Below are positions 7,431 to 15,489 of a DNA stretch of 64,000 bases, piece after piece. The DNA comes from Paenibacillus phocaeensis (GTDB lineage: Bacteria; Bacillota; Bacilli; Paenibacillales; Paenibacillaceae), in contig NZ_FCOQ01000013.1 in assembly GCF_900021165.1 (NCBI RefSeq), forward strand, positions 31,512-95,511, written 5' to 3'. A program made the position numbers and the translations under genes. Each line of letters starts with the position of its first letter. Position 1 is the stretch's first letter. The notes under the pieces are model-generated. The model was not told the origin of the DNA. It saw only the letters and a list, made by a program, of their open reading frames with translations, and did no database searches.

Positions 7431-9499
7431 GCGTACACCCCCGCTGCGCTTGTGGCGATTTCCTCTTCCAGCATCTGCTCGATCTGCGTAACGATGCTGT
7501 GGATATCCGCCTCTTTGGCAACCGGCCCGGTGTTCACGGTGACGGTCGGCGTCAGTGTCGTAAAGTTCTGGATTGCCGTCACTTCCGCCAGCTCCCGCAT
7601 CATCTTAAGATCCTCCGAGGAAATATCCACGGTTTCGTTAATGCGATCCACGCTGCCGACATTCCCGACGCTGCCGATATTGGCGACATTTGCCCCTTGC
7701 CCCGCGGCCGATGTCATATTTTCGCCCGGCGTCTTCTCGAAACCGGACTTGACCGAGTTCAGGGTATTGGCCATCTTATCGAACGCCTTCGCCCCGATGG
7801 CATTGCCGCGGTTGTATGCGCCAGCCAAGTTTTTATAATCCATCCTGCCTAACTCAAAGGCATTTTCGGGCTTGTCCGGAGGTTTCAGGCTGTCTAGCTT
7901 ATTTTTTATCTTGTCGCTAAGCGCATGGATATTGGTCTCGTCAAACAACTCCATTTGCTTTACATTCGTACCAAACAGATTATTGAATCCTTCGATCAAC
8001 TTATTGATGCCTTTCAAAGCTCCGTTGATCGCTTCAAGGATCACGCTCATGAACCCCCCGGCGAAATCTTCGGCGGATCGCAACATGTTGTACATATACC
8101 CGCCGAACGTCATCGCCAAGTCGTAAATCAGCTTTTGGATGGCATAAACCGGGTCGATGAACAGATTCAACAAAAACTCCACGAAGCTGATCAGCAGGTT
8201 GTAGAGTAACGCGACCTGGTTGTGCAAATAAGCAAACAAGCCGTAAAACAAGCCAACGACAAACCCGACGATCTCTTGGGCGGACACCCCGAATTTCATC
8301 AGGACAGCCACGAGTATCCCGATCACAGCAATGATCAGCAGCACCGGCCAATAGGCGGCAAGCCAAGCGATCCCCTGTGCCACGATCGGCGCGACCATCG
8401 ACCAGAGAAGCACCCCCATCAGAGCCAAGCCAGCGCCGATCCCGAGAAGGATCATGTTGGTGGAAGACCCGTTTGCCGTCAGCGTCTCGAAAAACGAAGC
8501 CGCCCCTTGAACCAAGTCGCTTGCAAAAGTCCCCACAATGCTTAGCCCCGCTCCCAAGCCGCTGATGAAGTTTTTGAATGCATCGCTGTTGAAAACCTCA
8601 AGCATGGCATCAAACATCGGACCGAGGGCGTTCAGGCCTTGACGGCCTATGGAACCGAGTTGGAAGTTCAGGGTGTCCACCGCCCGCTTCCACTTCACCG
8701 CCGGCGAGTCCATCATCGACTCCAAGGCGGCCTGCGTCATCTGCCGCTTGTTCAACAGCCCGTCCATCGCCGCGATCATTCCGCTTACGTCTCCCTGCTT
8801 GACCGCCGCTTGGACCGCGCCGTTATCCAACGCGGCTGCCGGAATCTGATAGTCCGAGCTTAAAGCCTTCGTATCGCCGGACAGCATTTGCGAAAGCGCG
8901 CCAGCCGCCCCGCCAAGCCCTTTCCCGGGGTTTAGCTGCGAAAGCCGTATCGCCAGAAGGTTCAGCTTCTCCAACTGTGCGGGATCGGTCGTTTTCGCCA
9001 TAAACTGCTGCGTGCCGGTCAGGGCAGCGTTGACGTTCTGCCCATACTTCAAGGCTTGGGCCGCCGTCCGGTCGAAAATCTGCTGTCCCGCCGCCGGGCC
9101 TCCAGCTCGCAATGAAATTTGATCCAGCGCAGTTTGCTGCTCAGCCCCGTCGCTGAGGATGCGGCCGAGGAAAGACTTGCCTGTTGCCGCCACTTTCTTC
9201 AGATCGATGTCCTTCCATGCCTGAACGAATTTGTTGCTTTTCCTGGCGGACTCATCCGCCGCTTGATTAAATTCTCGCTGGGCTTTTGTCGCCAGCATGA
9301 TCTCCCGATGCGCTTGCATTTCGGAGGATATGACTTGCTGGATGGCCTTTACGAACGCCTGCATCGCCAATGCGCTGCGGTTCATCGCTTGCTCGGAGGC
9401 GTTCCAAACGGTTACCGTCCGCTCGGTCTGCTGAATGACTTGGGGAAGCATATTGCTCATCCCGTCGTACGCTTTGAGCATGGATGTTGCACTTGCCAA
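7427..9499 (-). CDS. tail tape measure protein
   Basis: 690 residues. There is an N-terminal helical region, a middle hydrophobic block (GAGLALMGVLLWSMVAPIV through VLLIIAVIGILVAVLMKF and FVVGLFYGLFAYL), and a helical C-terminus ending EQMLEEEIATSAAGVYA. It corresponds to XkdO of PBSX but is roughly half the usual length of that protein. By the common rule of about 0.15 nm per residue, the tail would be near 100 nm. It lies directly after the frameshifted chaperone, the universal order of tail modules. Confidence 0.9.
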   Translation of the reverse strand: MASATSMLKAYDGMSNMLPQVIQQTERTVTVWNASEQAMNRSALAMQAFVKAIQQVISSEMQAHREIMLATKAQREFNQAADESARKSNKFVQAWKDIDLKKVAATGKSFLGRILSDGAEQQTALDQISLRAGGPAAGQQIFDRTAAQALKYGQNVNAALTGTQQFMAKTTDPAQLEKLNLLAIRLSQLNPGKGLGGAAGALSQMLSGDTKALSSDYQIPAAALDNGAVQAAVKQGDVSGMIAAMDGLLNKRQMTQAALESMMDSPAVKWKRAVDTLNFQLGSIGRQGLNALGPMFDAMLEVFNSDAFKNFISGLGAGLSIVGTFASDLVQGAASFFETLTANGSSTNMILLGIGAGLALMGVLLWSMVAPIVAQGIAWLAAYWPVLLIIAVIGILVAVLMKFGVSAQEIVGFVVGLFYGLFAYLHNQVALLYNLLISFVEFLLNLFIDPVYAIQKLIYDLAMTFGGYMYNMLRSAEDFAGGFMSVILEAINGALKGINKLIEGFNNLFGTNVKQMELFDETNIHALSDKIKNKLDSLKPPDKPENAFELGRMDYKNLAGAYNRGNAIGAKAFDKMANTLNSVKSGFEKTPGENMTSAAGQGANVANIGSVGNVGSVDRINETVDISSEDLKMMRELAEVTAIQNFTTLTPTVTVNTGPVAKEADIHSIVTQIEQMLEEEIATSAAGVYA

Positions 9500-9527
9500 G
9501 GCTTCACCTTCTTTCCTGGCAGGAAAT

Positions 9528-9695
9528 TCACTTTTTCTTCGCCGCTTTTTTCTCGGTTTTTATGATCTCCTGAATCATCGCAATAAGCGCCGCTTTCTGC
9601 TTCAGGCCCAGGGCGGCAAAATCCCACGGCATCAAGTTGAAGCGATTCAGAGCGAAGAGGGCGCAGACCGTTTCGCCGTCGCCCTCGTCGATCAG
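9528..9695 (-). CDS. -1 frameshift extension of tail assembly chaperone (gpGT-like)
   Basis: Downstream of the XkdN-like gene, the -1 frame stays open for 55 codons from 9695 to the TGA at 9528-9530: LIDEGDGETVCALFALNRFN, then LMPWDFAALGLKQKAALIAM and a Lys-rich end. It has no start codon or ribosome-binding site of its own. It joins the upstream frame exactly at an A AAA AAC heptamer, giving a fusion of about 194 residues. This is the G/GT arrangement of tail chaperones, where the T extension binds the tube protein. That it is expressed is inferred. Confidence 0.85.
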   Translation of the reverse strand: MIDEGDGETVCALFALNRFNLMPWDFAALGLKQKAALIAMIQEIIKTEKKAAKKK

Positions 9696-10111
9696 TTTTT
9701 TACCTCATCCGCCAGTTCGTTAATGCTTTTGTCGAAACCGTTGATTTCCTGCACCTTCTGTACGAGAGTGGCGTACTCGCCGGGGAGCAGCATTTTGCGC
9801 AGACATTGGTCCGCACCCATCACTTGGTAGGATTGCTGAAGGTCGGCATTCTTCAAATCCGGGAACACGACGCTGGCGACCGCCAGCTTGGCCAGATATT
9901 CGTCGGTGTTCGTCTCGAAGCTGACCATCCCTTTGTCCTTGACCTTGCGCTGGCAGGATCTGCGGATCGCCTCGTTCTCCTCCTCGGTCATACTGCGGAG
10001 CCGCCATGGCACCGATGCGCCTTGCTCGTCCTTAAAGCGCTCGGACACGACGACTTCCTCCACTAGGCCGGCGGCGGCATTTTGTGCAAAAAAAGCAGAT
10101 AAAGAGCTCAT
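9692..10111 (-). CDS. tail assembly chaperone, XkdN family
   Basis: 139 residues, ending INELADEVKN. The XkdN-like features are the N-terminal SERFKDEQGASVPWRLRSMTEEENEAIRR and the CLRKMLLPGEYATLVQKVQEI segment near the end. It coats the tape measure during tail assembly. The last three codons, GTA AAA AAC before TGA, carry a slippery heptamer that gives access to the -1 extension (9528-9695). It lies between the tube gene and the tape measure gene. Confidence 0.9.
   Translation of the reverse strand: MSSLSAFFAQNAAAGLVEEVVVSERFKDEQGASVPWRLRSMTEEENEAIRRSCQRKVKDKGMVSFETNTDEYLAKLAVASVVFPDLKNADLQQSYQVMGADQCLRKMLLPGEYATLVQKVQEINGFDKSINELADEVKN
9695..9701 (-). promoter_or_regulatory. programmed -1 ribosomal frameshift site (A AAA AAC)
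   Basis: On the minus strand the zero frame reads GTA AAA AAC TGA, so the heptamer A AAA AAC sits in the canonical X XXY YYZ phase, one codon before the stop. Slipping back by one base gives AAA AAA CTG ATC and enters a 55-codon open frame. This is the same kind of site that tailed phages use in their G/GT chaperone pair. Confidence 0.85.
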
Positions 10112-10146
10112 TCGTGAATCTCCTCCTGTTTCGGTTGTTTATTGGA

Positions 10147-10623
10147 TTAGTTGGTCGGCGCGACCGTATTAAACGATTCGATGATGTCGTAGTCTTCGAA
10201 CGTAAACGGGATTTCCTCGTCGAGCATATCGTCGGCGGTGGCGTCGAATTTGGCCGCGATGATGCTGTCGATATTACAGCCCCGCAAGAATACGGTTTGT
10301 TTGCCCGCGCCGCTGCCCGGCTGCTCGTTCGTAATCATCAGGTCGAACCAGAAGTCGGTCCCGTTCTTCACGTAGTCCTTCATCAAATTGCGGAAAACCG
10401 AGGAAACGTAATAAATCGTCAGCGTGCCCGTGCCTTTCCAGCCGGCCGAACGCTGCGGCGTGCTGGTTCTGCCCAACGTCGGGACGTCCACCTTCGTCTT
10501 CTCGATCGTCGATTCCAGCGTTTTGGCGTAGAACAATTCCTCCGTCCGCCCGTTGATTTTCATGAACGCCTTGGCTTGTTTCCCGCTAACTGCATCCTTC
10601 ACATTAAAAAAAGAACCTGCCAT
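10147..10623 (-). CDS. phage tail tube protein (XkdM family)
   Basis: 158 residues, a normal length for this family. The start MAGSFFNVKDAVSGKQAKAFMKINGR, and TLTIYYVSSVFRNLMKDYVKNGTDFWFDL in the middle, are typical of PBSX XkdM-like tube proteins, which stack as hexamers inside the sheath. It follows the sheath gene with a short spacer and precedes the chaperone, the standard order. Confidence 0.9.
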   Translation of the reverse strand: MAGSFFNVKDAVSGKQAKAFMKINGRTEELFYAKTLESTIEKTKVDVPTLGRTSTPQRSAGWKGTGTLTIYYVSSVFRNLMKDYVKNGTDFWFDLMITNEQPGSGAGKQTVFLRGCNIDSIIAAKFDATADDMLDEEIPFTFEDYDIIESFNTVAPTN

Positions 10624-10636
10624 CGCTTCGTCCTCC

Positions 10637-11965
10637 TTAGTTGACCGTGACGGTCATGTAGATTTTTTCGATGCTGTCTACCGGCTGCACGTTCAGGTTG
10701 ATAACGACGGCATCCCCGTCGATGCCGGGCAGCACTTCGAGATCGCTCTCCGCGTCAAAGTTCTGGATCGCCCCGATGCCCTGCAGACTGTCCAAGTAGC
10801 TGAGCACCTCGCCTTTCAGCAAATTGCGGCCGTCCGGGTTATTGCCGATTTTCCCGATGTAGCTTGCCGTGAACGTGCGCTGAATGTCGCGCGCAATTGT
10901 GTCGAGCACCCGTACGACACGGTTTTTGCCGAAGTGCTTGGCTTTATCGGCCGTGAACGTAGTCAGCGTATTGATATCCTGCTGGATTTGCACCTTGCCG
11001 TTGGCTGCCGTCAGCACCAGCTCGCCGTTTTGCAGCGCCCGGATCATCTCGCTGTACGTGAATTTCGGCGATACATCGACCGCATTCGGAATTTCCGCAT
11101 AGGTGAGCGATTCATTGACGGCCGCCGCCGCTTCCATCGCGGCGATTTCCCACAGCAGGTAAATCGGCTCCACCGTCAACCCGTCCTTCGTCACGACGCC
11201 GTTCTTCAGACTGATGACCCCTTCGTAGTCAGCTTGCGGGTAGTTATAGAGGACGGTGACGATCTTCTTGCCCTCCTGCTCACGCAGACGTTTCGTGTAG
11301 GCCACGGCCAACTGCTTCAGCGCCGCATCGTCGGTCGGCAAGCCCAGCACGTCGAACTCTTCCGCCTCCAAGGTCGTTAATGCTTCGGTCCAGTCGCCGA
11401 CGCCACCGGTGCCTTCCTTGCCGCCTGCCAGTATCGTTCCCGCCGTTTCGGTCAGTTCACCGCTGCCCACGAATGTGACGAAGTCGTTACTCGCAAGTTC
11501 CTCGGCTGTGCCGACGGTTTGCGCGTCCACTTCTTCGCCTTCCAGCAGCGTGCGCACTTCGTAGGCGTTCGGCAGATCCACGCTGGCCTGAACGACGATC
11601 TGCAAGTCGTTGCCGCGCGTTCCGCCGTATTTGGCAGTAGCCGTCAAATTGCCGATCGTGGCGGTCGCTTGTACGGAATCCTTCGCCCCCAGCCGATAGA
11701 TCAGCACCTTACTGGCGTGCGCCATCGCCGCTCCGATATGGCGGATTCGCGCATCGGCCGCATGATAACCCAATAACTTCAGGGCGTTTTGCAAATATGA
11801 TTCCGCCTCTAGCTTAATCACGCCGCTGGGCCCCCAAGGCAGCGGTGCCGGAAAGGCTACCACCCCGCGCTCACCGACCGTGCCTACCGCACGTGCTGCC
11901 GATTTGAAATTGATGTACGTACCCGGAGATACTTTGTTTTGCGTTGTCCATGTGCCGTTAGCCAT
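10637..11965 (-). CDS. contractile tail sheath protein (XkdK family)
   Basis: 442 residues. The N-terminus (QNKVSPGTYINFKSAARAV), the central GTRGNDLQIVVQASVD strand region and the C-terminal VTVN ending are those of PBSX/T4-like sheath proteins, including the conserved C-terminal domain (RVLDTIARDIQRTFTASYIGKIGNNPDGR). A sheath shows this is a contractile particle. The ATG at 11965 overlaps the end of the small upstream gene by 8 nt and has AAGGA upstream. Confidence 0.93.
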   Translation of the reverse strand: MANGTWTTQNKVSPGTYINFKSAARAVGTVGERGVVAFPAPLPWGPSGVIKLEAESYLQNALKLLGYHAADARIRHIGAAMAHASKVLIYRLGAKDSVQATATIGNLTATAKYGGTRGNDLQIVVQASVDLPNAYEVRTLLEGEEVDAQTVGTAEELASNDFVTFVGSGELTETAGTILAGGKEGTGGVGDWTEALTTLEAEEFDVLGLPTDDAALKQLAVAYTKRLREQEGKKIVTVLYNYPQADYEGVISLKNGVVTKDGLTVEPIYLLWEIAAMEAAAAVNESLTYAEIPNAVDVSPKFTYSEMIRALQNGELVLTAANGKVQIQQDINTLTTFTADKAKHFGKNRVVRVLDTIARDIQRTFTASYIGKIGNNPDGRNLLKGEVLSYLDSLQGIGAIQNFDAESDLEVLPGIDGDAVVINLNVQPVDSIEKIYMTVTVN

Positions 11966-12164
11966 GTTCCTTCACTCCTCTTTGAATAAATGAATGTACT
12001 GCCTGCTCAGCCTGGGCCGCCGTATAGAACGCCCCGTCCGCCAACGCGACGTGCAGAATGTCCTTCTCCACGCCATTAAACCGTTTGGCCGCGAGCAGTT
12101 GCGCCTTGGAAAACGTCCGTTCCGCCGGTTGTGCCGGCTTGTCCGCTTTCTTCTTAAACCCCAT
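11958..12164 (-). CDS. small hypothetical tail-module protein
   Basis: 68 residues, basic, beginning MGFKKKADKPAQPAERTFSKAQLLAAKRFNGVEKDIL. It overlaps both neighbours, so translation is coupled. Proteins of this kind precede the sheath gene in PBSX-like modules and resemble short tail-completion factors, but I do not recognise a defined family. Confidence 0.7.
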   Translation of the reverse strand: MGFKKKADKPAQPAERTFSKAQLLAAKRFNGVEKDILHVALADGAFYTAAQAEQAVHSFIQRGVKEHG

Positions 12165-12597
12165 GCTTGATCTCCCCCTCCTGCCGGAGCATCCCCATCT
12201 TCACCACTTCGCCGGCCGGCGACCAGACGATCTGGGTGAACGTCAGATCCAGGTGCAGCGTGCCGTCCTCCTTCCATTCGGCGCTCATTCCCGCCCCGTG
12301 GGTCAGCCCCTCCGCCGCCGCAACATCTGCGAACAGTCCGTAGAGCTGCTCTGCCATGTCGTTGGCGGACGCCCGACTACTGTCGCCGGAAGGGACAAAC
12401 TGCACGTCGAGCGAATACGTCCGCTTGAAACGGCGGTTCATCTCACGTTTTTGCTCTGATTTCGACAACTGCACGAACAAGCTCGGCGCCGGCAATGGTT
12501 CCGAGCTCCGCTCGGTGTAAACCGGCAGCTCCGGAAACCGAGCCGTGAGTGCGGAAGCCACGCTTTGCACCACGTCATTCAAAGTCATTTGCGTCAA
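12154..12597 (-). CDS. tail terminator-like protein (DUF6838-like)
   Basis: 147 residues. The best start is the TTG at 12597, with AGGTGG about 5 nt upstream; an ATG three codons later is too far from that site. The sequence (LNDVVQSVASALTARFPELPVYTERSSEPLPAPSLFVQLSKSEQ...) looks like the phage tail-terminator family that caps the tail before head joining. It is the first tail gene. The reading frame stays open upstream for about 70 codons without any start, so the gene may once have been longer or fused. Confidence 0.75.
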   Translation of the reverse strand: MTQMTLNDVVQSVASALTARFPELPVYTERSSEPLPAPSLFVQLSKSEQKREMNRRFKRTYSLDVQFVPSGDSSRASANDMAEQLYGLFADVAAAEGLTHGAGMSAEWKEDGTLHLDLTFTQIVWSPAGEVVKMGMLRQEGEIKHGV

Positions 12598-12802
12598 AAT
12601 TCCACCTGCCTTCGCATGCTCTTGCTTTTCCCACCTGTTCCAGGGACCGCTCGGCCGTCTCTTGGTTCGGCGAACCTCCGCTTGCCTACTGTTCGCACGC
12701 CCTTCCTCTATAGCGCCTACCCGGTTATCTTCAACCCATGCAAGGGGCTCGTCCGAAGCTGTGACTGGCTGTATTGCAGGGTCCCTGAACCTGGCGAGAA
12801 AA
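12598..12802 (-). other. upstream region of tail operon with start-less open frame
   Basis: In phase with the tail terminator gene, codons stay open back to about 12820 (reading ...AIQPVTASDEPLAWVEDNRV and ...SGPWNRWEKQEHAKAGGI) but contain no ATG, GTG or TTG. This could be the C-terminal remnant of a deleted upstream gene or chance. I see no clear sigma-A promoter. The tail operon promoter must lie here or be unusual. Confidence 0.35.
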
Positions 12803-12839
12803 AAGCAGGGCCGTGAAAGTCTCGTTCACGGTCCTGCTT
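12803..12839 (-). terminator. strong intrinsic terminator upstream of tail operon
   Basis: 15-bp arms (12803-12817 and 12825-12839, one G-U pair) with a 7-nt loop. On the minus strand the hairpin is followed by a T-run. It would stop leftward transcription just before the tail genes, so the tail operon needs its own promoter and is separated from whatever lies to the right. Confidence 0.75.
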
Positions 12840-12984
12840 AAGGATGAAGTTTTATCTTCTTCGACACTATCATTGTATCTTGATTCGGCGACGATCATCG
12901 GCCTTTATGCGGACAAACATCGGACGGTAGGAGGCCAGATAGAGGTCAGGAATATTCGGATCGTTCCAATGGAGACTTGATGAC

Positions 12985-13013
12985 TTGGGATAAATTCGCC
13001 ATTGCCTTATAAT
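12985..13013 (+). promoter_or_regulatory. sigma-A promoter of methyltransferase remnant
   Basis: TTGGGA (12985-12990), a 17-bp spacer and a perfect TATAAT (13008-13013), about 40 bp before the start of the decayed methyltransferase gene. Confidence 0.6.
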
Positions 13014-13054
13014 GATTTGAGGTTCCTAATATTGGGGGTGAAGGGGGAATATCC

Positions 13055-13673
13055 TTGGATCTGCGACTGAAATTTAATGAAGACGTTGTGAACTACGAGA
13101 AGATGCGCCCCACGTATGTGGAGGAGCTTTTTCAGGATGTGATATTGTTTGCGGAGCTGAAGCGTCATTCAGAGTGATTTTGAAAGCGTCCAATTGAAAA
13201 CGAATCATTATGATTTAGTCTACTCCGCCACGGCGTTCCACTGGATCCCGCAAGAGATTGGATACCCTAAAGTGCATCAACTCTTACGAAGCGGAGGCGT
13301 TCTCGCCTTATTCTGGAATCGTCCGTTCCCGGCCCGGAAAGACGAGTTGCACGAAGCCATGCAGCAAATCTACGCGAAATACGCGCCCTCCTCGAAAGAA
13401 CCTGCCCCACATACCGAACAGAAAAGCTTAGAAATGGTACATACCCTCGAACAATATGGTTTTGTCGATGCGAATTTCAAATTATATCATCAGACCCGAA
13501 CTTTTGACGCGCCAAGCTATGTGGCCCTCCTCAATACGTATTCGGACCATCGGGCTTTCCCGGAGGAGCAACGCGTGCGTCTAGAGCAAGAGATGATCGA
13601 GGCCATCAACCATTACGGCGGCAAGGTTAACTTACACGATACCATCGATTTGTACTTAGCCAGGAAGCCGTAA
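13055..13673 (+). pseudogene. class I SAM methyltransferase, internally deleted and frameshifted
   Basis: It starts at TTG 13055 behind AAGGGGG and reads LKFNEDVVNYEKMRPTYVEELFQDV, the usual N-terminus of small SAM-dependent methyltransferases. After KRHSE the frame stops (TGA at about 13171). In the next frame the protein resumes as NHYDLVYSATAFHWIPQEIG, the post-motif III region, and continues to 13673. The part holding motif I (the Gly-rich SAM loop) is missing. The remnant therefore has both a deletion of roughly 60 codons and a frame shift and cannot bind SAM. The C-terminal part alone (13194-13673) is an open frame but is unlikely to be active. Confidence 0.75.
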
Positions 13674-13691
13674 AAGAAAGGAGGACAACCT

Positions 13692-14108
13692 ATGAACCGG
13701 AGAATTATCCTCCCTATCACATTGGTTCTAGGCGTCTGCGTCGTTGTTCTTTGTCTAAGCCTTTACCCTCTGCTCGCCAGAAACACAAAATATGATCTTC
13801 AACTTGGACACGTTCCAAATCAGGAGTTCGCCAGGATGAACGATAACTCGGATCATTTTCAAAACAATGCCGTTCTCATCGCCATGGCCATCTACCCGGA
13901 CAAGAAAGAAAGTCTGCGTCAAGCTCAGTTATATGTAACCAAACGCGGAGACAGCGAAATTCTTCAAGTTCAAAAAGAAAGAGAAACGGCTGACTTAGCG
14001 GCCTTTGAAATGCGACTCAAAAATTTGGAGTGGGAGCCTGGGGAGTATACGCTGTACTTCAAGCGTGGATTGATTATTCAGATGAAGCTTGATTTTACGT
14101 TGGAGTAA
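13692..14108 (+). CDS. hypothetical membrane-anchored protein
   Basis: 138 residues with a strong ribosome-binding site (GAAAGGAGG). One N-terminal hydrophobic segment (IILPITLVLGVCVVVLCLSLYPLLA) acts as signal anchor. The rest is soluble, probably outside the cell, and beta-rich towards the end (WEPGEYTLYFKRGLIIQMKLDFTLE). No family is recognised. It follows the methyltransferase remnant by 18 bp and may share its promoter. Confidence 0.65.
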   Translation: MNRRIILPITLVLGVCVVVLCLSLYPLLARNTKYDLQLGHVPNQEFARMNDNSDHFQNNAVLIAMAIYPDKKESLRQAQLYVTKRGDSEILQVQKERETADLAAFEMRLKNLEWEPGEYTLYFKRGLIIQMKLDFTLE

Positions 14109-14198
14109 ACAAGGCTAAGAGAAACGCACTCACAAGAAGCGCGATTCCCACCAGAATCAACATGAGTTGTATGGTCTCATCGGACTGTAATACAAAAA

Positions 14199-14219
14199 AG
14201 AAGCCCATATTAGGCTTCT
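14199..14219 (-). terminator. terminator of HigBA-like operon
   Basis: Arms AGAAGCC (14199-14205) and GGCTTCT (14213-14219), a 7-nt loop, then a T6 run on the minus strand. It lies 40 bp beyond the antitoxin stop. Confidence 0.75.
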
Positions 14220-14259
14220 AAAGATGGTATGAATGATGTGTGTTAATCCTTAACCAAAC

Positions 14260-14607
14260 TCAGGCGTGTGCGTAAGCTGCGGATTGTTCTTCGTGAGCCT
14301 TAAAGGTTACTGTCAATCCCAAAGAAAGTCCCACTTTAATAACAGTCTCCATGGATGGTATTGAAGAACCTGTCTCGAGCCTAGCTACTTGGGCTTGCGT
14401 GATTCCCGCTCTTTCCGCTACCTCTCGTTGGGTGAGACCAAGAGTTTTCCTTTGCCGTACAATCTCGTTGACGAGATGTGCCAACTCGGTAATGACCTCT
14501 TTTTCCAGATCAGATTTGTACTTAAGTTCGCGCTTTAAATTTTTCCAAGTTTTAAAATTGGGTGTATCGATATCAATCACCTCCAATATGGTTAGGATCG
14601 GGGGCAT
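14260..14607 (-). CDS. higA: HigA-like antitoxin, XRE family
   Basis: 115 residues from the ATG at 14607, favoured by the site AGGTGGTGGGGG just upstream; a longer frame from 14631 overlaps the toxin stop. A helix-turn-helix occupies the C-terminal half (LGLTQREVAERAGITQAQVARLETGSSIPSMETVIKVGLSLGLTV), typical of HigA/XRE antitoxins of RelE-like pairs. It would neutralise the toxin encoded just upstream and repress the operon through the inverted repeats at 15009-15052. Toxin first, antitoxin second is the HigBA order. Confidence 0.85.
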   Translation of the reverse strand: MPPILTILEVIDIDTPNFKTWKNLKRELKYKSDLEKEVITELAHLVNEIVRQRKTLGLTQREVAERAGITQAQVARLETGSSIPSMETVIKVGLSLGLTVTFKAHEEQSAAYAHA

Positions 14608-14620
14608 ACGCCCCCACCAC

Positions 14621-14968
14621 CTATTTGCCATACCGCTTGACCCAGTCTTTCATCCGCTTAACCGCACGGATTACTTCATGGTCAGGAGTTGGCCCGGTAG
14701 ATTTTCGGAAATACGTCAGTAGCACCATCTGTCCGCGCCACTTGAAGTATGTAATCCGAAAGGGACCCGGCCGTAGCTCCCGAATACCATCTCGCAATAC
14801 CCGCGAGTGAGGCATTCCATCCTCAACCCGGTCAATTGCGTACTGGACTCGACTCATTAAGTCGTCCGCTTCGGCATCTCCCTTGACCGCCCGTGCATCA
14901 AGGTCGCTAATGAAATCCCAAACATCAGAATTCCCTTTAGCGGTAGTGTAGAACAGCACATCATTCAT
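14621..14968 (-). CDS. higB: HigB-like toxin (phage-derived Gp49/RelE superfamily)
   Basis: 115 residues. The core VLFYTTAKGNSDVWDFISDLD, then HSRVLRDGIRELRPGPFRITYFKWRGQMVLLTYFRKS and the basic C-terminus (RAVKRMKDWVKRYGK), are those of the Gp49-like HigB family, ribosome-dependent mRNA interferases. The tract ELRPGPFRITYF with basic and aromatic residues is the usual active-site strand. The reading frame is intact, so the pair may be active. It is the first gene of the operon. Confidence 0.85.
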   Translation of the reverse strand: MNDVLFYTTAKGNSDVWDFISDLDARAVKGDAEADDLMSRVQYAIDRVEDGMPHSRVLRDGIRELRPGPFRITYFKWRGQMVLLTYFRKSTGPTPDHEVIRAVKRMKDWVKRYGK

Positions 14969-15008
14969 ACTATAAGTCCTTCTTTCTATTTAGTTGTCAA
15001 GGTTCCCG

Positions 15009-15052
15009 AACGATTTTGATATCGTTCTCGATATAAATATATCACAAACGAT
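15009..15052 (-). promoter_or_regulatory. operator/promoter of HigBA-like operon
   Basis: Three AACGAT/ATCGTT half sites: a perfect dyad AACGAT-N6-ATCGTT at 15009-15026 and a further AACGAT at 15047-15052. A TTGTGA -35-like box on the minus strand (15042-15047) falls between them. The spacing suits autorepression by the antitoxin. Confidence 0.6.
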
Positions 15053-15489
15053 ATTAAGCTGCAATATTTCCTACCCCTAACCCACCTAGTTTTGAGGAAA
15101 TTCAACCTTCTTACCTAAGGCTAGGAGATCCCCCTACCCGCATCAGGCACAGATACATGCCAGAGTCCCCTAAGCACCGACCTTCACGGTAAAAGAAGCA
15201 CGAAAAGAAACGCACTCACGGGAAGCGCAACTCCCACTAGAACAGCAATGTAGGGATATGGAGTTCTAAGGTAATCCTTAAACTCCCTTGCTTCTCGCTT
15301 CTTGAAATCCTGGAGATCCGCTTGCTGAATTGCATGATTTGGGATTTTAGAAAAATGTGAACGTCTCCAGTTTCTCGCCTAGTCCAGGTTGCCAGGCTAC
15401 GATTGATACGTTGCGATTTGGAACATTTGGACATACAATGGAACGGAAAGCTCTGATTTGGAGCACTCAGATGCAGGGAGGGACTTAGG
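15053..15489. pseudogene. intergenic stretch with remnant of a small membrane protein
   Basis: On the minus strand, 15184-15370 reads IQQADLQDFKKREAREFKDY and then LRTPYPYIAVLVGVALPVSAFLFVLLLP before a stop, but has no start codon after an upstream TAG. A second partial copy lies at about 14110-14150 (minus strand, ILVGIALLVSAFLLALF). The two share the nucleotide run around AGAAACGCACTCAC. They look like two decayed copies of one small membrane-protein gene. The rest of the interval shows nothing convincing. Confidence 0.35.

Noticed and set aside
12565..12841. Plus-strand frames before the tail operon.
   Set aside because: They overlap a terminator hairpin and lack ribosome-binding sites or recognisable sequence.
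15237..15434. 65-codon minus-strand frame starting MSKCSKS.
   Set aside because: No ribosome-binding site and no family. A neighbouring frame shows the remnant of a membrane protein that explains the region better.
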